Positions 43,108-52,296 are shown, numbered from the stretch's first letter. The stretch: DNA of 64,000 nt from Rikenellaceae bacterium (GCA_902363575.1 CABJAJ010000005.1:62001-126000); one strand, 5' to 3'. Notes: generated from the sequence alone by a model not told the origin. Program-made: numbers and translations.

Positions 43108-43932
43108 ATGACCCCTTGCCGTGCCCTTCTGCCGCTGCTCGCAATCCTGATGTTTCCGGGAACGGGCGGCCTGCGGGCTCAGACACGGCTGGGCGTCGCG
43201 TTTTACGACACGGATCATCTTTACGACACCGTGCCGGCCCTCTTTTACAACGACGAAAAATACACGCCCGACGGCGAACTGCATTGGACAGCGGCCCGTT
43301 ACGACCGCAAGATCGCAGCGATCGCCTCCGTGATCGACTCGCTCGGAATGCCGCTGGTGGGGCTTGCAGGGGTCGAAAACGAACAGGTCGTGCGCGACCT
43401 CGCCGCCCGCTGTACGGCACCCTACTGCTACCTGCACCGCACGCTCAACACGCTCGACGGGCTCGACCTGGCGCTGCTCTACTACGGCGACCTGTTCGTG
43501 CCGGACCGCATCGAGACGGGCTGGGGTTACCTGCTCGTCGAGGGCGAACTGGCCGGCCGCCCCGTGGCCATCGTTCTGAGCCGGCAGAGCCGGTTTGTGC
43601 CCGGGTTGCTGGAGGAGCTGCGCGAACGGCGGCCCGGCGTCCCGCTGCTGGCGATGGGCCGCACGGAGACGGTCGCTCCCGCGCGTTTCGGTCTGCGGGA
43701 TGCGCTGCGACGGGCCGAGCGGGCAGGGAGGGGCAATGTGCGTTCGCGCTCGGGTTGGCGGATGCGGGACAGAATACTGATCGACACGGCTTTGCAGGTC
43801 GCGGGCGGCGACGTTTATGCCCGCCGCCGGCTCTTCGACGAGCGCACCGGCAGCCCGCTCCCGACCTACCGCCGGACGCGCTATGTGGGCGGGGCGGGTT
43901 ATGCCCTGCCGGTATTCGCCTATCTGGAGTGA
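43108..43932 (+). CDS. Secreted endonuclease/exonuclease/phosphatase-like protein, degenerate active site
   Basis: 274 residues, signal peptide MTPCRALLPLLAILMFPGTG. The N-terminal half follows secreted Bacteroidetes EEP proteins (YDTVPALFYNDEKYTPDG, HWTAARYDRKIAAIASVI, GLAGVENEQVVRDL with the metal-binding Glu, DGLDLALLYYGD). The second half lacks the usual catalytic motifs: the NHWPSR site is VLSRQSRF, the GDFND site is AMGRTETV, and no terminal SDH is present. Probably inactive or altered. Monocistronic; ppdK lies 95 bp downstream with its own promoter. Confidence 0.75.
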   Translation: MTPCRALLPLLAILMFPGTGGLRAQTRLGVAFYDTDHLYDTVPALFYNDEKYTPDGELHWTAARYDRKIAAIASVIDSLGMPLVGLAGVENEQVVRDLAARCTAPYCYLHRTLNTLDGLDLALLYYGDLFVPDRIETGWGYLLVEGELAGRPVAIVLSRQSRFVPGLLEELRERRPGVPLLAMGRTETVAPARFGLRDALRRAERAGRGNVRSRSGWRMRDRILIDTALQVAGGDVYARRRLFDERTGSPLPTYRRTRYVGGAGYALPVFAYLE

Positions 43933-43937
43933 AAATG

Positions 43938-43969
43938 TTTGGAGGACGTGGAAAGTTTTTGTATCTTCG
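43938..43969 (+). promoter_or_regulatory. Promoter of ppdK
   Basis: TTTG at 43938-43941, a 20-bp spacer, TATCTTCG at 43962-43969; 58 bp before the ppdK ATG. Confidence 0.6.
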
Positions 43970-44027
43970 CAACCCATTCCCGGTTAGGCATAAATATTAC
44001 ACAACATACTAATTTAAACGATAAGTT

Positions 44028-46757
44028 ATGGCAGATGTCAAACGCGTTTACACCTTCGGCAACAAGGAAGCGGAGGGTAACGGCAAGATGAGAGAGCTCC
44101 TCGGAGGCAAGGGAGCCAACCTCGCGGAGATGAACCTGATCGGCATGCCCGTACCTCCGGGGTTCACCATCACGACCGAAGTCTGCACGGAGTACTACGC
44201 CCACGGTAAGGACAATGTGGTGGAGCTGCTCCGCCCCGAAGTGGAACAGGCGATGCACAATATCGAACGGCTCACCGGCATGAAGTTCGGCGACAAGGAT
44301 ATGCCCCTGCTGGTCTCGGTGCGCTCGGGCGCCCGGGCCTCGATGCCGGGCATGATGGATACGATCCTCAACCTGGGCATGAACGACCAGGCCGTCGAAG
44401 CCGTCGCCCGACGCACGGGCAACCCCCGCTTCGCATGGGACTCCTACCGCCGTTTCGTGCAGATGTACGGCGACGTGGTGATGGGTCTCAAACCCGTATC
44501 GAAGGAGGATCACGACCCGTTCGAGCTACTTATCGAGGAGCAGAAAGAAAAACGCGGCGTGACGAACGACACCGACCTGACCACCGACGACCTGCGCGAG
44601 CTGGTCGCCAAATTCAAGGAGGCCATCCTGCGGCAGACGGGCGAGGAGTTCCCGACCGATCCGTGGACACAGCTCTGGGGCGCCGTCTGCGCCGTTTTCG
44701 GCTCGTGGATGAACGAACGGGCCATCCTCTACCGCAAGCTCAACAACATCCCCGCCGAGTGGGGTACGGCCGTCTCGGTGCAGGCGATGGTCTTCGGCAA
44801 CATGGGCGACAACTCCGCCACGGGCGTCGCTTTCTCGCGCGACGCCGCCACGGGCGAGAACCTCTTTAACGGCGAATACCTCATCAACGCCCAGGGCGAG
44901 GACGTGGTGGCCGGCATCCGAACCCCCCAGCAGATCACCCTCGAGGGATCGCGCCGCTGGGCGAAGGCACAGAATATCGCCGAGCAGGAGCGTCGCACCA
45001 AATACCCCTCGCTCGAGGAGGTGATGCCCGACGTTTACAAGGAGCTGTTCGCCATCCAGCACCGGCTGGAGGAGTACTTCACCGACATGCAGGACATCGA
45101 GTTCACCATCCAGGACGGGAAGCTCTGGATGCTCCAGTGCCGCAACGGTAAGCGCACGGGCGCGGCGATGGTCAAGATCGCCATGGACATGCTCCGCGAG
45201 GGGCTGATCGACGAGCGCACGGCGGTGCTACGCTGCGAGCCCGCGAAGCTCGACGAGCTGCTCCACCCCGTTTTCGACAAGGAGGCCATGAAAAAGGCCG
45301 AGGTGATCGTCAAGGGGCTGCCCGCCTCGCCGGGCGCTGCGACGGGCCCCGTCGTATTCTTTGCGGAGGATGCCGAGAAGCTGCTGGCCGAAACGGGTCG
45401 CAAAGCGATCCTGGTGCGCATCGAGACCTCGCCCGAGGACCTCAAGGGCATGCTCGACGCCGCCGGCATCCTGACCGCGCGGGGCGGCATGACCTCCCAC
45501 GCAGCCGTCGTAGCCCGCGGCATGGGCAAGTGCTGCGTATCGGGCGCAGGCGAACTGCTGATCGACTACAAGGCCCGCACGATCCGGGTGAACGGCTATA
45601 CGGTCAGGGAGGGCGACTGGATTTCGCTCAACGGCTCGACCGGCGAGGTTTACCTGGGCGAGGTCGCCACGAAAGCCGCCGACCTGAGCGGCGATTTCGC
45701 ACGGCTGATGGAGCTGGCTGCCAAATACTCGGTGCTCAAGGTGCGGGCCAACGCCGACACGCCCAAGGACGCTGCGCAGGCCTTCGCTTTCGGCGCCGAG
45801 GGCATCGGCCTCTGCCGCACGGAGCATATGTTCTTCGAGGGCGACCGCATCCGGGCCGTGCGCGAGATGATTCTCGCGGACGACGAGGCCGGCCGCCGCG
45901 TGGCCCTGGCCAAGTTGCTGCCCATGCAGCGCGGCGACTTCGAGGGGCTGTTCAAGGTGATGAACGGCTATCCCGTCACGGTGCGCCTGCTCGACCCGCC
46001 CCTGCACGAATTCGTGCCCCACGAGGAGAAGGAGCAGCGCGAGATGGCCGCCGAGATGAACGTGCCCTTTGAGAAGATCGTCGCCAAGGTCGAATCCCTC
46101 AAGGAGTTCAACCCCATGCTGGGTCACCGGGGCTGCCGCCTGGGCAACACCTATCCCGAAATCACGGAGATGCAGACCCGCGCCATCATCGAGGCCGCGA
46201 TGAACGTACGTGCGGGCGGGGTGCCCGTCCATGTGGAGATCATGGTGCCGCTGGTGGGCAACCACAAGGAGCTCCGCTACCAGAAAGAGATCATCGACCG
46301 CACGGCCGAAACCGTCTTTACCGAGCGCAACGACAAGATCGACTACCTGGTCGGCACGATGATCGAGGTGCCGCGCGCCGCCGTCACCGCGCACCAGATC
46401 GCCGAGGTCGCCGAGTTCTTCTCGTTCGGCACCAACGACCTGACGCAGATGACCCTGGGCTTCTCGCGCGACGACATCGGCAAATTCCTCCCCATCTACC
46501 TCGAGAAAGGCATCCTCAAGAACGACCCGTTCCAGATTCTCGACCGCAACGGCGTGGGCCAGCTCATCCGCGAAGCGGTATTCAAGGGGCGCGGCAGGCG
46601 CGAAAACCTCAAGTGCGGCATCTGCGGCGAACACGGCGGCGAACCTTCGTCGGTCGAATTCTGCCACTACGCCGGGCTGAACTACGTGAGCTGCTCGCCT
46701 TTCCGCGTGCCCATCGCACGTCTGGCCGCAGCGCATGCGGCCCTCAACCAGAAGTAA
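44028..46757 (+). CDS. ppdK: Pyruvate, phosphate dikinase
   Basis: 909 residues, typical for bacterial PPDK. Interconverts pyruvate + ATP + Pi with phosphoenolpyruvate + AMP + PPi, linking glycolysis and gluconeogenesis. The N-terminal ATP-grasp domain starts [20 protein letters not shown] with [12 protein letters not shown] and [16 protein letters not shown]. The central swivelling domain carries the phospho-histidine in [18 protein letters not shown] (about H491). The C-terminal PEP-binding barrel has [46 protein letters not shown] and the catalytic Cys region [16 protein letters not shown]. Own promoter and terminator. Confidence 0.97.
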   Translation: MADVKRVYTFGNKEAEGNGKMRELLGGKGANLAEMNLIGMPVPPGFTITTEVCTEYYAHGKDNVVELLRPEVEQAMHNIERLTGMKFGDKDMPLLVSVRSGARASMPGMMDTILNLGMNDQAVEAVARRTGNPRFAWDSYRRFVQMYGDVVMGLKPVSKEDHDPFELLIEEQKEKRGVTNDTDLTTDDLRELVAKFKEAILRQTGEEFPTDPWTQLWGAVCAVFGSWMNERAILYRKLNNIPAEWGTAVSVQAMVFGNMGDNSATGVAFSRDAATGENLFNGEYLINAQGEDVVAGIRTPQQITLEGSRRWAKAQNIAEQERRTKYPSLEEVMPDVYKELFAIQHRLEEYFTDMQDIEFTIQDGKLWMLQCRNGKRTGAAMVKIAMDMLREGLIDERTAVLRCEPAKLDELLHPVFDKEAMKKAEVIVKGLPASPGAATGPVVFFAEDAEKLLAETGRKAILVRIETSPEDLKGMLDAAGILTARGGMTSHAAVVARGMGKCCVSGAGELLIDYKARTIRVNGYTVREGDWISLNGSTGEVYLGEVATKAADLSGDFARLMELAAKYSVLKVRANADTPKDAAQAFAFGAEGIGLCRTEHMFFEGDRIRAVREMILADDEAGRRVALAKLLPMQRGDFEGLFKVMNGYPVTVRLLDPPLHEFVPHEEKEQREMAAEMNVPFEKIVAKVESLKEFNPMLGHRGCRLGNTYPEITEMQTRAIIEAAMNVRAGGVPVHVEIMVPLVGNHKELRYQKEIIDRTAETVFTERNDKIDYLVGTMIEVPRAAVTAHQIAEVAEFFSFGTNDLTQMTLGFSRDDIGKFLPIYLEKGILKNDPFQILDRNGVGQLIREAVFKGRGRRENLKCGICGEHGGEPSSVEFCHYAGLNYVSCSPFRVPIARLAAAHAALNQK

Positions 46758-46783
46758 CGGCTGCTGCCGTACGGACGCATTGC

Positions 46784-46820
46784 GAAAACCGCGGGTGACT
46801 CCTGCGGTTTTCGTTTTTTG
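46784..46820 (+). terminator. Terminator of ppdK
   Basis: GAAAACCGC pairs with GCGGTTTTC (9 bp), then GTTTTTT. Confidence 0.85.
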
Positions 46821-46851
46821 TGATGGAAAAGCGCTGTTTCGTTGATTTGGT

Positions 46852-46882
46852 TTGACCGGAACGGCAAGATTTCGTACTTTTG
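46852..46882 (+). promoter_or_regulatory. Promoter of small barrel protein
   Basis: TTTG at 46852-46855, a 19-bp spacer, TACTTTTG at 46875-46882; 36 bp before the ATG at 46919. Confidence 0.75.
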
Positions 46883-46918
46883 ACCCGGCAAGCAACGAAA
46901 ACATCAAACGGAAAGCAT

Positions 46919-47383
46919 ATGAAGAAAATCATCCTGGCGGCGGCCGCCGCCCTGCTGACAACCATCGGCGCTTCGGCGCAGGACAAGGGCGACTGGACCC
47001 TCGGCCCGACCCTGAACATCTATGCACACACGGGCGACGGCGCCGTGGTCGGCATCGGAGCTTCTGCCCGCTACAACATCCTCGACGCGCTGCGCATCGA
47101 GCCGGGGCTCACGATCCTCTGCCAGAACAACTGTTCGATCGACCTTAACGTGGACGTCCACTACCTTTTCGACGTGGCTCCGAGCTGGAAGCTCTATCCG
47201 CTGGCCGGCCTCAGCGCCAACGATATTTTCGGCTGGTCGTGCGGCATCAACCTCGGCGTGGGCACCGACTATGCCGTCGCCGACCGCTGGAACCTTTCGG
47301 CCGGGCTGAAGTACCGCATCCAGACGGCCCGCTTCGCCCGCAACCCCTTTATCATCAGCCTGGGAGCTTCCTATCGTTTTTAG
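46919..47383 (+). CDS. Small outer-membrane beta-barrel protein
   Basis: 154 residues from ATG 46919. Signal peptide MKKIILAAAAALLTTIGASA, then paired amphipathic strands (DWTLGPTLNIYAHTGDGAVV, ALRIEPGLTILCQNN, DLNVDVHYLFDVAPSWKLYP) and a C-terminal ISLGASYRF with terminal Phe, as expected for an outer-membrane barrel. The longer frame from 46880 starts inside the promoter. Monocistronic between promoter and terminator. Confidence 0.88.
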   Translation: MKKIILAAAAALLTTIGASAQDKGDWTLGPTLNIYAHTGDGAVVGIGASARYNILDALRIEPGLTILCQNNCSIDLNVDVHYLFDVAPSWKLYPLAGLSANDIFGWSCGINLGVGTDYAVADRWNLSAGLKYRIQTARFARNPFIISLGASYRF

Positions 47384-47409
47384 GCGATCGGGCATAACCC
47401 GAATTAAAG

Positions 47410-47444
47410 ATGCAGCGGCCCGGGAATCGGGTCGCTGCATTTTA
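47410..47444 (+). terminator. Terminator of small barrel protein gene
   Basis: ATGCAGCG pairs with CGCTGCAT, with GCCCG/CGGGT pairing inside, followed by TTTAT. The following stretch to 47669 shows no gene. Confidence 0.7.
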
Positions 47445-47669
47445 TACGGGAGGGCGGGCAGCGAAAAGGCGGATCCGTTTCAGCAAGTCGCAGGAGAACG
47501 TCCCCGCTTGACCACCCGGTCGCCGGGCGGCGCGATTTCCGATGCAGCGGCTCGGACGATACCCGTGTGCCGAGACGAAAGGAGGACAGAACCTTCCCGC
47601 AGTTCCATCCTCCCGGCAAACGGTCTCATAACACGCGCACCCGGAGAAAAGTCCGGGCACGGCTGCGGA

Positions 47670-48116
47670 TCAGCCGATCCGTTTGAAGTACTCCTTATCG
47701 GTGTAGGTTCTGCCGTCTTCGCCTTCGTAGCTCGAGGCAACGACCAGTTCGTCCGACGTGAGCTTCTCGATGTAGCCCGTGGAGGGATACTCCTCATCCT
47801 CTTCGTAGGTCATGGTGATCGTTTTCCCATGAACGGTGTAGGTGAAGTCGTACTCGTAGGTATATACCTGTTCCTGGTAAATCTCGATCGTTTTCTCCGT
47901 ACCTGTCCCGTCGGTCCGGAGTTCGATGGTTTGGACGAAGCCAGAGGCTTCGCCGAAGTTTTCGTACCATCGATCGAGTTCGCCGTCATACTGTTTGGTG
48001 ACCTCCCATTTTCCGGTCAGCAGCGACATATCGACCTTATCCGTGTCGTCATCGTCCGAACAGCCGGCCCAGGTGAGGGCTGCCGCACAGCACAGCATGG
48101 CAATAATTTTCTTCAT
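47670..48116 (-). CDS. Lipocalin-like lipoprotein
   Basis: 148 residues. Lipobox AGCS (MKKIIAMLCCAAALTWAGCS), acidic linker DDDDTDK, then a beta domain starting LLTGKWEVTKQYDG, the usual opening of Bacteroidetes lipocalin-like domains, with FTYTVHGKTITMTYEEDE and IEKLTSDELVVASSYEG. Likely a small-ligand-binding or stress-type envelope lipoprotein. Third gene in a minus-strand unit starting at 49515, 11 bp after the barrel gene. Confidence 0.83.
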   Translation of the reverse strand: MKKIIAMLCCAAALTWAGCSDDDDTDKVDMSLLTGKWEVTKQYDGELDRWYENFGEASGFVQTIELRTDGTGTEKTIEIYQEQVYTYEYDFTYTVHGKTITMTYEEDEEYPSTGYIEKLTSDELVVASSYEGEDGRTYTDKEYFKRIG

Positions 48117-48127
48117 GGCGGAATCGT

Positions 48128-48802
48128 TTAAAATTTCAGGCCTACTTTCACGAAGAAGGAATTGACGGCGGCTTTCTCGTCGCTGCTCTCGCCGCCATAG
48201 GTCTCCTTGAATTTCATGCTCTGATGCTGGAGGCCGAAACCGAAATTGAGCCGTTTGTAATTGAATCCCAACCCATATTCGGCATAGAACCCGCCTTTGA
48301 GCTTACGCTCCCAACTGTCTCCGTAATCCATCCCCGAATCATCGTAGGACGAGGTGGCGCAAATGCTTCCGCCGAGGCTGATCGAAATATAAGGCGCGAA
48401 ATCCTCCGTCACGGGATAATAGCCTTTCAAATTGAGGAATACGGGAATCATCAACGTGTTCCATTTGTCCGATTCGTCATAGTCCGGGTCCATCTTCCCG
48501 AAGGCGTACTGCACTCCGACGCCCACGCCCACGAATCCGTATTTGGTGATCCGTGCGCCGTGGATTGTCGATATGAACGGACGCGAGTAGTTCGTCTTGT
48601 CTTTCTCGCCGTCGTCCCATTTGAGTTTGCCGCCGGTTGCAAACCCCAGATTCAGTTCGCCTTCGTACCAGATGTCCACATTGTGCGTCGAGGTCTGGTA
48701 GGTTTTTTCGCGATTGATGTTCGTCACGGTCATTTTCTGTGCAAACGACGCAGCCGGAGCGACCGCCAGGGCCGCAGCGAGTAAAAGCATGATTTTTTTC
48801 AT
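48128..48802 (-). CDS. Outer-membrane beta-barrel protein
   Basis: 224 residues from ATG 48802. Signal peptide to PAASFAQ. Strand-rich body (NVDIWYEGELNLGFATGGKL, RITKYGFVGVGVGVQYAFGK, GGFYAEYGLGFNYKRLNFGF) ending VNSFFVKVGLKF with a terminal Phe. Typical porin-family/OMP_b-brl domain. Middle gene of the 49515-47670 unit; 47 bp after the upstream gene. Confidence 0.86.
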   Translation of the reverse strand: MKKIMLLLAAALAVAPAASFAQKMTVTNINREKTYQTSTHNVDIWYEGELNLGFATGGKLKWDDGEKDKTNYSRPFISTIHGARITKYGFVGVGVGVQYAFGKMDPDYDESDKWNTLMIPVFLNLKGYYPVTEDFAPYISISLGGSICATSSYDDSGMDYGDSWERKLKGGFYAEYGLGFNYKRLNFGFGLQHQSMKFKETYGGESSDEKAAVNSFFVKVGLKF

Positions 48803-48849
48803 GGTCGGTAAAAGTTTGAATATCGAAATATGGTTTGTGGTCCTACGCT

Positions 48850-49515
48850 TTAATTGCCGATTTTTTTGGAGCTCTCCTCGCTCAACTGCGCATTGACATT
48901 CGAGTTGCTGAGGGTACCTTGCAGGTAAAGATTTTTGATCCATTTATCCTTTTCCGTACCGACGCGAAACCCGGTATAACGTGCAGGAAACCCGGTTATT
49001 TCGACTTGCATTACATATTTGCCATTGCGCTCGCACGGGACTTCGGTTGCAGTCGAGCCACCTGCCTCGTCGGCAAGCTGCACCGTTTCCATCTTATGCG
49101 TGATCTTGAACTGCGGCATGACTATCAGGTCGGCATGTTCCTGGATACAGAAATCGTAAATGGCAGAGGCTTTCAACTGCGTGTACAAAATTTCCAGTAT
49201 GGCGCTGAAATTGGCCCCTTTGACATTTTCAATCTTGCTCATCAGGTATTCGCCGGCGAAGCTCCGATTTTCAAAGGTTTCGGATGTGCCGGATTTGCTC
49301 TTGGCGATCACCTCGACACTGGCGATGAGGGGTTCGATGAGCATTTCGTGTTTCGCTTCGAGCACGGTGGCCTCAGTACGTTCGTAAGTCGCCTGTATGT
49401 CGGCCAACTTGGTCGTGGTAATGGTTCTGGCGGAACCGCGCTGGGCAAGCGCACGGGGAGCGCCTGCGAACAAGACGCTGCCCGCAAGCAACAAAGGAAT
49501 CAATAATTTCTTCAT
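48850..49515 (-). CDS. Secreted protein of unknown function
   Basis: 221 residues. Signal peptide (MKKLLIPLLLAGSVLFAGAP, to RALA). The body alternates helices and strands: TTTKLADIQATYERTEATVL, MLIEPLIASVEVIAKSKSGT, ILEILYTQLKASAIYDFCIQ, HADLIVMPQFKITHKMETVQ, YVMQVEITGFPARYTGFR. The pattern of a helix holding a nucleotide-like loop then strands recalls LPP20/CsgG-type envelope proteins, but this is uncertain. First gene behind the structured leader copy B. Confidence 0.75.
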   Translation of the reverse strand: MKKLLIPLLLAGSVLFAGAPRALAQRGSARTITTTKLADIQATYERTEATVLEAKHEMLIEPLIASVEVIAKSKSGTSETFENRSFAGEYLMSKIENVKGANFSAILEILYTQLKASAIYDFCIQEHADLIVMPQFKITHKMETVQLADEAGGSTATEVPCERNGKYVMQVEITGFPARYTGFRVGTEKDKWIKNLYLQGTLSNSNVNAQLSEESSKKIGN

Positions 49516-49564
49516 AACGAAAGGTTTGGGTACACCCCGGCTCCGATGATGTGATTAGCAAAAA

Positions 49565-49787
49565 AGAAAGTGTGGAGCCGTTCGTTTATCTGTACCGAGG
49601 TTCTGGAATACCCGCAAACAAAATAAACAATACTCCACACTTGTATAGTATGGATAAACATATCGCATACCAATACAAGTGATGAATGTTATTGCTTACC
49701 CTTGTTTGCTTGAAATTTTCCAGATTTCGGTACAAGGCTAAAAGCGAAACACTTTCATCTAATATGTCCTGTCCTTTCGGACAATGC
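49565..49787 (-). ncRNA. Structured 5' leader RNA, copy B
   Basis: Minus-strand leader of ~220 nt between a promoter at 49795-49788 and the gene starting at 49515. It ends in a hairpin whose arms are GTGTGGAG (49641-49634 on the minus strand) and CTCCACAC (49578-49571), with an inner GTTTAT/ATAAAC pair, then TTTCTTTTTT. It shares ordered blocks with copy A (9342-9580): ACATATTAG, GAAAGTGTTTCGCT, CATTCATCAC, TATTGTTTAT, CAGATAAACGAAC and ACTTTCTTTTT. Same position relative to an exported-protein gene. Probable attenuating leader; function unknown. Confidence 0.55.
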
Positions 49788-49795
49788 AAAGATAA
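49788..49795 (-). promoter_or_regulatory. -7 element of leader copy B
   Basis: TATCTTTG on the minus strand; upstream GAGTGTTA parallels GAGTGTTG of copy A but the -33 match is weaker. Confidence 0.55.
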
Positions 49796-49956
49796 AAAAT
49801 GTTTTTGATAATAACACTCGGGGAGTATTGTTATAGCAAATTTCGCTAAAACAAATTTTTCCTGCAAGAGCAGAAGCCCTTGCATCGCAATTTTATGTTC
49901 CTAATTTGGGGAGAATTATACGCTGCCGTGCATGACGTGTATGGCGCATTATGAAC

Positions 49957-50055
49957 GGGGACGGGGCAGGGGCAGGGGCAGGGGCAGGGGCAGGGTCAGG
50001 AACAGGGACAGGGTCAGGAACAGGGTCAGGAACAGGGACAGGGACAGGAACAGGG
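49957..50055. repeat. Hexanucleotide repeat array (GGGGCA/GGGACA/GGAACA)
   Basis: About 16 hexamer units. A perfect GGGGCA block comes first, then GGGTCA, GGAACA and GGGACA variants in a near-regular order. It lies 98-196 bp downstream of the stop codon of 50153-50683, so it is intergenic. On the minus strand one frame reads (Pro-Val)n/(Pro-Asp)n, but that frame is not a supported gene. Confidence 0.85.
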
Positions 50056-50152
50056 ATGCGCTCACCGCGCAGTGCGTCGGCAACGATTCCGACGCATACC
50101 GGGCGACCGGATGCGGGGATCCGGCCGCATCCGGCCGGTGGAGACGCAAAGG

Positions 50153-50683
50153 CTACTGCGCCTCGTTGTAGCGGATCATCTCGAAGATTTTGGAGGCCAC
50201 CGGCGCATAGTCCCGCCATGCGGATTTCTGCACGTGGTACCTGACGGGACGCCCGCCCGCCGTATAGAGGGTCGCTTCGGGTTGAGCCGCGGGATCGAAG
50301 AAGCGTGCGAGGGCATCCGCATCCACGCTGAAGGTATAGCGGTGCACCCAACGTTTTTTCTCGGGCTCGATGTAGATTTTCTCGACCGGGCCCACGAGGG
50401 TCACCGTTCCGGCCTCGAAACGCACGGAGTCCGACGGTGCGGCCTGCGCCGCATAGTAGGTGAAATTCACGGTCGCCATCCCGTCCTGCCGGGTTTTGTA
50501 GGTGATATCGAACGTCAGGTCTCCCGCCTCCCGGCTGGAGAAGAGGGTTTCGGGAAAGGTGTGGTAAATCGTGCCGTCCTCCTGCACCTTCGACACGTAA
50601 CGGCCCTTGATTTTCTGCGCCGAAGCCGACAAGCATACGCCGAGCAGCAACGCTCCGCATGCCATCCATTTCATAAGTCTCAT
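50153..50683 (-). CDS. Secreted protein of unknown function
   Basis: 176 residues. Signal peptide MRLMKWMACGALLLGVCLSA. Beta-rich body (RYVSKVQEDGTIYHTFPETL, LTFDITYKTRQDGMATVNFT, WVHRYTFSVDADALARFF, YTAGGRPVRYHVQKSAWRDY) with a C-terminal helix. No family is recognised. Preceded by 79 bp and the TRL-like gene on the same strand; possibly co-transcribed. Confidence 0.75.
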   Translation of the reverse strand: MRLMKWMACGALLLGVCLSASAQKIKGRYVSKVQEDGTIYHTFPETLFSSREAGDLTFDITYKTRQDGMATVNFTYYAAQAAPSDSVRFEAGTVTLVGPVEKIYIEPEKKRWVHRYTFSVDADALARFFDPAAQPEATLYTAGGRPVRYHVQKSAWRDYAPVASKIFEMIRYNEAQ

Positions 50684-50762
50684 TTCCGAATAGGGGTTGG
50701 GGTTTTAACAGGGATAGCCGAGCCCGGAGGCACGGCTATCCGTTCAGATCGCTGCAAGCGGA

Positions 50763-51074
50763 TTATTCGCCGTACACAATAACCGTATAGACGTTGTAAA
50801 CGCCCACATACGATTTGGCCTGATAGTCCACGTGGTGGATGCGGGTGATTCCGGCCTCCTTTGCGGCAGCCTGGATGCTGGCATCGCCCAGGGCGACAAC
50901 ACCCAGATAACCCTTGGCTTCGGCCGTGCCGACCTTGCTCGAACCGGCGTTGCCCGTAACGGCCAACCCGTCCTTCACATCGGTGTAGATCATACCCGTA
51001 ACCGGGGTTTTGACAACGCCGCATGCCGTGAACATACCGACGGCAAATGCCAATGCAAGAAGTTTCTTCATCAT
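50763..51074 (-). CDS. TRL-like lipoprotein
   Basis: 103 residues. Lipobox TACG (MMKKLLALAFAVGMFTACG). The body matches the TRL/DUF family: TPVTGMIYTDVKDGLAVTGN, KVGTAEAKGYLGVVALGDAS, IQAAAKEAGITRIHHVDYQA, and a VYNVYTVIVYGE C-terminus. Function unknown; named from tRNA-associated loci in other bacteria. Promoter candidate TATCTTTG on the minus strand at 51139-51132. Confidence 0.85.
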   Translation of the reverse strand: MMKKLLALAFAVGMFTACGVVKTPVTGMIYTDVKDGLAVTGNAGSSKVGTAEAKGYLGVVALGDASIQAAAKEAGITRIHHVDYQAKSYVGVYNVYTVIVYGE

Positions 51075-51256
51075 CTTTGACTGTTTTGGTTAGTTACGTT
51101 TGCACGAAAGCCCTTTCCGGCCTTCCGTAGACAAAGATAAGAAAAAATTTCCGCTATCGACCGTTGAAACCGAAATTTAACCGTTTTCCGGGATAGCCGG
51201 CCGTATCCGATCGCTTCCGTCCAATCTCACCGTCCCTCTCCGCGCCGGCCGAAAAC

Positions 51257-51287
51257 GGAAAATCCTCCCGGCCTTGCGGGAGGATTC
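51257..51287 (-). terminator. Terminator of glyS-ruvX-def operon
   Basis: AATCCTCCCG and CGGGAGGATT form a 10-bp stem. On the minus strand it is followed by TTCCGTTTTC. Confidence 0.65.
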
Positions 51288-51307
51288 AGGGCGGCGGGCA
51301 GCCTGCG

Positions 51308-51853
51308 CTACCGCGTCTTGTAGCTGCAACTGTATTTCCCCTTGGTCAGGTTCAGCAGCTTGCCCCTGAGCAGGTTGCGCCGCAGGGGAGAGAGCCGGTC
51401 GGTAAAGACCGTACCCTCGATATGGTCGTATTCATGCTGGATGACCCGTGCCGGAAGTCCCTCGAAAGCCTCGTCGTGCTCGACCAGGTGTTCATCCAGA
51501 TAGCGCATACGGATCGCCAACGGTCGTCTGACGTCCTCGTGCAACCCCGGCAGCGAGAGGCACCCCTCGTTGAAGAGCCCCGTCTCCTCGGAACAGGCAT
51601 AGATTTCGGCATTGATGAAAGCCCGCTTGTATCCGGCCAGCTCGGGATTGTCCTCTCCCCAGGGGGTGCAGTCCACCACGAACAGGCGGATGTTCTTGCC
51701 GATTTGCGGGGCAGCGAGCCCCACCCCCTCGGCTTCGCGGAGCGTGAGGAACATATCTTCCACGAGCTGCTGCAGCCCGGGATAGTCGGGTGCGATCGGC
51801 TCGCACTTCTGCCTGAGGGTCTGCGACCCGTATATGACGATCGGATAGATCAT
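51308..51853 (-). CDS. def: Peptide deformylase
   Basis: 181 residues from ATG 51853 (MIYPIVIYGSQTLRQKCEPI), matching the normal family start. An alternative ATG at 51880 overlaps the ruvX stop and would add nine residues. It removes the formyl group from nascent chains using a metal bound by motif 2 Cys and motif 3 His residues. Motifs: GVGLAAPQIG, EGCLSLPG and QHEYDHIEG, all intact. Last gene of the glyS-small protein-ruvX-def unit, followed by a terminator. Confidence 0.96.
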   Translation of the reverse strand: MIYPIVIYGSQTLRQKCEPIAPDYPGLQQLVEDMFLTLREAEGVGLAAPQIGKNIRLFVVDCTPWGEDNPELAGYKRAFINAEIYACSEETGLFNEGCLSLPGLHEDVRRPLAIRMRYLDEHLVEHDEAFEGLPARVIQHEYDHIEGTVFTDRLSPLRRNLLRGKLLNLTKGKYSCSYKTR

Positions 51854-51876
51854 ATCTTTACTTGTTTTATTTCGAT

Positions 51877-52290
51877 TCATTTTCGGCTCTCCATGTACCC
51901 TTGCAGGATGATCGTCGCCGAAATCCTGTCCACCAGAGCCTTGTCGCGCCGGGCCATCTTCCGCAGCCCGCCGTCGCGCATCGCACGGTGCGCCAGCACG
52001 GAGGTGAATCGCTCGTCGTAGAGCACCACCTCCTTGTCGGGATAGGCCCGCCGGAGCCGTGCCACGAGCGGCTCGACGAAGCGGAAACTCTCGGACGGCG
52101 TGCCGTCCATCTGCATGGGTTTCCCCACCACTACCGTAGTAACGTCGTTCGCGGCGAAATATTTCGCCAGCCACGCCTCGAGCCCCTTGGTCTCGACGGT
52201 TTCGAGCCCTCCGGCAATAATTCGCAGCGGGTCGCTCACCGCAATTCCCGTGCGGCGCGTTCCGTAGTCTATGGCGAGGATGCGGCCCAC
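51877..52290 (-). CDS. ruvX: Holliday junction resolvase-like protein RuvX (YqgF)
   Basis: 137 residues, RNase H-fold. MGRILAIDYGTRRTGIAVSD carries the first acidic residue; VVVGKPMQMDGT, EVVLYDERFTSVLAHRAM and DRISATIILQGYM complete the YqgF signature. Implicated in pre-16S rRNA processing and recombination. Starts 6 bp after the small membrane protein; its stop overlaps a possible def start. Confidence 0.95.
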   Translation of the reverse strand: MGRILAIDYGTRRTGIAVSDPLRIIAGGLETVETKGLEAWLAKYFAANDVTTVVVGKPMQMDGTPSESFRFVEPLVARLRRAYPDKEVVLYDERFTSVLAHRAMRDGGLRKMARRDKALVDRISATIILQGYMESRK

Positions 52291-52296
52291 AGGCGA

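Noticed and set aside
49586..49885. A 99-codon minus-strand frame across leader copy B.
   Set aside because: It spans the promoter and the leader hairpin; the similarity to copy A follows RNA blocks and not one reading frame, apart from the short hairpin-encoded segment.
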